A stretch of DNA of 64,000 nucleotides from Siphlonurus alternatus (Eukaryota; Arthropoda; Insecta; Ephemeroptera; Siphlonuridae). The stretch is taken from assembly GCA_949825025.1 (NCBI GenBank), contig OX463781.1, positions 48,434,317 through 48,498,316 of the forward strand. The letters are read 5' to 3'. Shown one piece after another: positions 62,154 to 64,000 of the stretch. The notes beneath the pieces are model-generated. The model did no database searches. It was not told the origin of the DNA and saw only the letters and a list, made by a program, of their open reading frames with translations. The position numbers and the translations under genes were made by a program. Within the stretch, counting starts at the first letter, position 1. Every line of letters starts with the position of its first letter.

Positions 62154-64000
62154 TCGACCAGTCACGTGACCCAGGTCGTACTGGAGAAGGTGAAACCAAC
62201 AATAAGACGAAGTTCTCCATGTGTTCTCCACCGACAAAGACATTTAAAGGTCATGTTACGTGTTTACTAAATTTTTGGAGAACAGTACACCGAATTTAAT
62301 TGAGAATTCACCATGCAAAAATAAGGTAATTACATATTACCCTGTGTATAATTTGCTCCTAGCTAAAGATAGTTTTTTATCTTTAGTCAGAAGCAAAGTA
62401 TGTAGGATAATAATTATACTAATTATACATAATTATCTTACTTCGCATGGTGAGTACTGAATTAAACTGGGTCTAATGTTCTCCAAATTGAGGACTAAAA
62501 TTAAAAGAACTATGGTACTTATTATTATTATTATTCATTAGGTCCGTAATTGTTTAGTTTTGCTTATGCATAATGACACTGCTTTCTAGCGAGGTACTAA
62601 TCATGACTGTCAAACGTTAAGACAATACAACAGAGCTATATGAAGATTAGCATTGAAGAGGACCTTGCAGTGAGAAAATCGTCCCAAAGCCTTTAAGTTT
62701 ACCTCGCTTCTTTCATGGAGTGTGTGATGGTAACACCCAGAAAGTAAACGATGACATTGGTCCCAAACAAATTTACATGAATTTGAAGAAATTAAATAAT
62801 TACGATATCGCGAGTAAATACAGACCAAGTAAAAAATGAAATTAATATTGAACCAGGTAAGACACGGTTCTCCATGTTATTTGCCCGGCACTCCTGTACT
62901 GTACACGTGATACAATGAACACGCCCAGCGCCGAACGTGGTCAGCAAGCGTAACGACACCAAATCGTACACAAAGCTCATTATCACACACCAAACCACTG
63001 TAATATCGACTTTACGTAAATATTGGCTCTTGGTTTATGTTGGCAAGATAAAAATGTATATTATAGGTATAGATGAATTCACTTTCACGGTATTGTAAGT
63101 CTTCAAGCATAAAGCCTTTTACTTTCTGCACCGCCCGACAATGACGGATTGCACTTATACAGTAGCAGTGTGCAATAATGGAGCAAGTTATGAACTGGTT
63201 GCTAATAAATCGCGTACAGTAAAAGTAATTGATTAAACGAAGGTAAACGACAACAATGAGGCATTCATGACAATCATTTCCTCATGTGAATATTTTTCAA
63301 TTTGTAGAGCCTTTCCAATAAAATTACACGTAGAAATATTGATGTTAACTGTTGTCAATAAATTAAGGTTAACGTAAGTGTTTGCAGGGAAAATAAATAA
63401 TAATCTGGCAGCTGGTATGCAAACTATTTAGCACACGCTGGAATTTTGGAGACTATACAATGTTAATGTTTATTTACCTTTATTTTATATATGAGAAACG
63501 ATCGTCGCAAGAAAATATAGTGGGGATTTTTCTTTCTTCGGTTTTAAATTTACAGAGTCTATATATATACTGTACTCTATATTATATATATTATATTTTT
63601 ATATTCAGAATGTTCGCAATATTATCTACATATTTATATCACAGCTTGCAACCAGTACTTTGGTCTTACTTTTATCGCTTACTGGTCTTTTTTAGCATTT
63701 TAATCAATATGGATTGAATAAAGTAATATTATTTCCCAACCATAATTACCCCTGCACAAAAATAAGAAAAGTTCTGTACAGCATTATATATTATATAGTT
63801 GCAGACTCCCTGTCAAGAACTGTGTGGACCTTACATTCACCCTCCGTGCACCCTATATAACAACCCTTATGTTCACCACAATAATAATTAAGCTAACAAA
63901 CAATGGGAACTGAAGCAGAGAATATACACCTCAGCTAGAAGGACGCCAGTTTGACTTCCCTTCTCCTGCTAAACATTTTTCAGGGGACTTTACGTTTATT

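Overview
The window is AT-rich metazoan nuclear DNA. It has no bacterial gene packing, no operons and long gene-poor stretches. Coding exons have GT/AG splice sites, and the DNA is full of non-LTR retrotransposon debris, short inverted-repeat elements and (AAAT)n tracts. The proline-rich PDZ protein and the jockey/CR1-like LINE fragment suggest an arthropod, but I cannot name the species.

Only two pieces look like real host-gene exons. (1) A minus-strand exon at 38837-40839 holds a GC-rich open frame of 628-636 codons. It encodes a PDZ-domain, proline-rich scaffold-type protein, with a good splice acceptor upstream and a GTGAGT donor that overlaps the apparent stop codon, so the protein almost certainly continues into exons I could not locate. 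(2) A plus-strand exon at 3334-3564 is probably the first coding exon of a secreted or membrane protein. It has a GC-rich leader, a tiny upstream ORF, an ATG, a 20-codon hydrophobic signal peptide and a phase-1 splice donor. I did not find its following exons.

Repeats by region: a GC-rich inverted repeat (about 690-1045); a tRNA-like-box inverted-repeat element (4541-4836; second copy 31988-32330); a LINE reverse-transcriptase fragment (7430-9836, minus) split by a 1.5-kb element with ~300-bp terminal inverted repeats (7618-9121), bordered on its other side by a (TAACTATA)n satellite (9839-9955); a 253-bp palindromic element (10056-10308); a CRE-bearing repeat family (17033, 29101, 35559 and a piece at 19268); a SINE-like family (23715, 43715, 58245); two TA-flanked MITE copies (26190 and 29249); (AAAT)n tracts (27590 and 59658); and a near-perfect 180-bp palindromic MITE (52264-52442).

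The remaining DNA is AT-rich with scattered GC-richer islets. Many islets carry the CRE palindrome TGACGTCA (17 copies by eye), CACGTG E-boxes and paired AGGTCA nuclear-receptor half-sites. This is compatible with a regulatory landscape around one or two long-intron genes, but that is inference. No tRNA, rRNA, CRISPR or prokaryotic feature was found.
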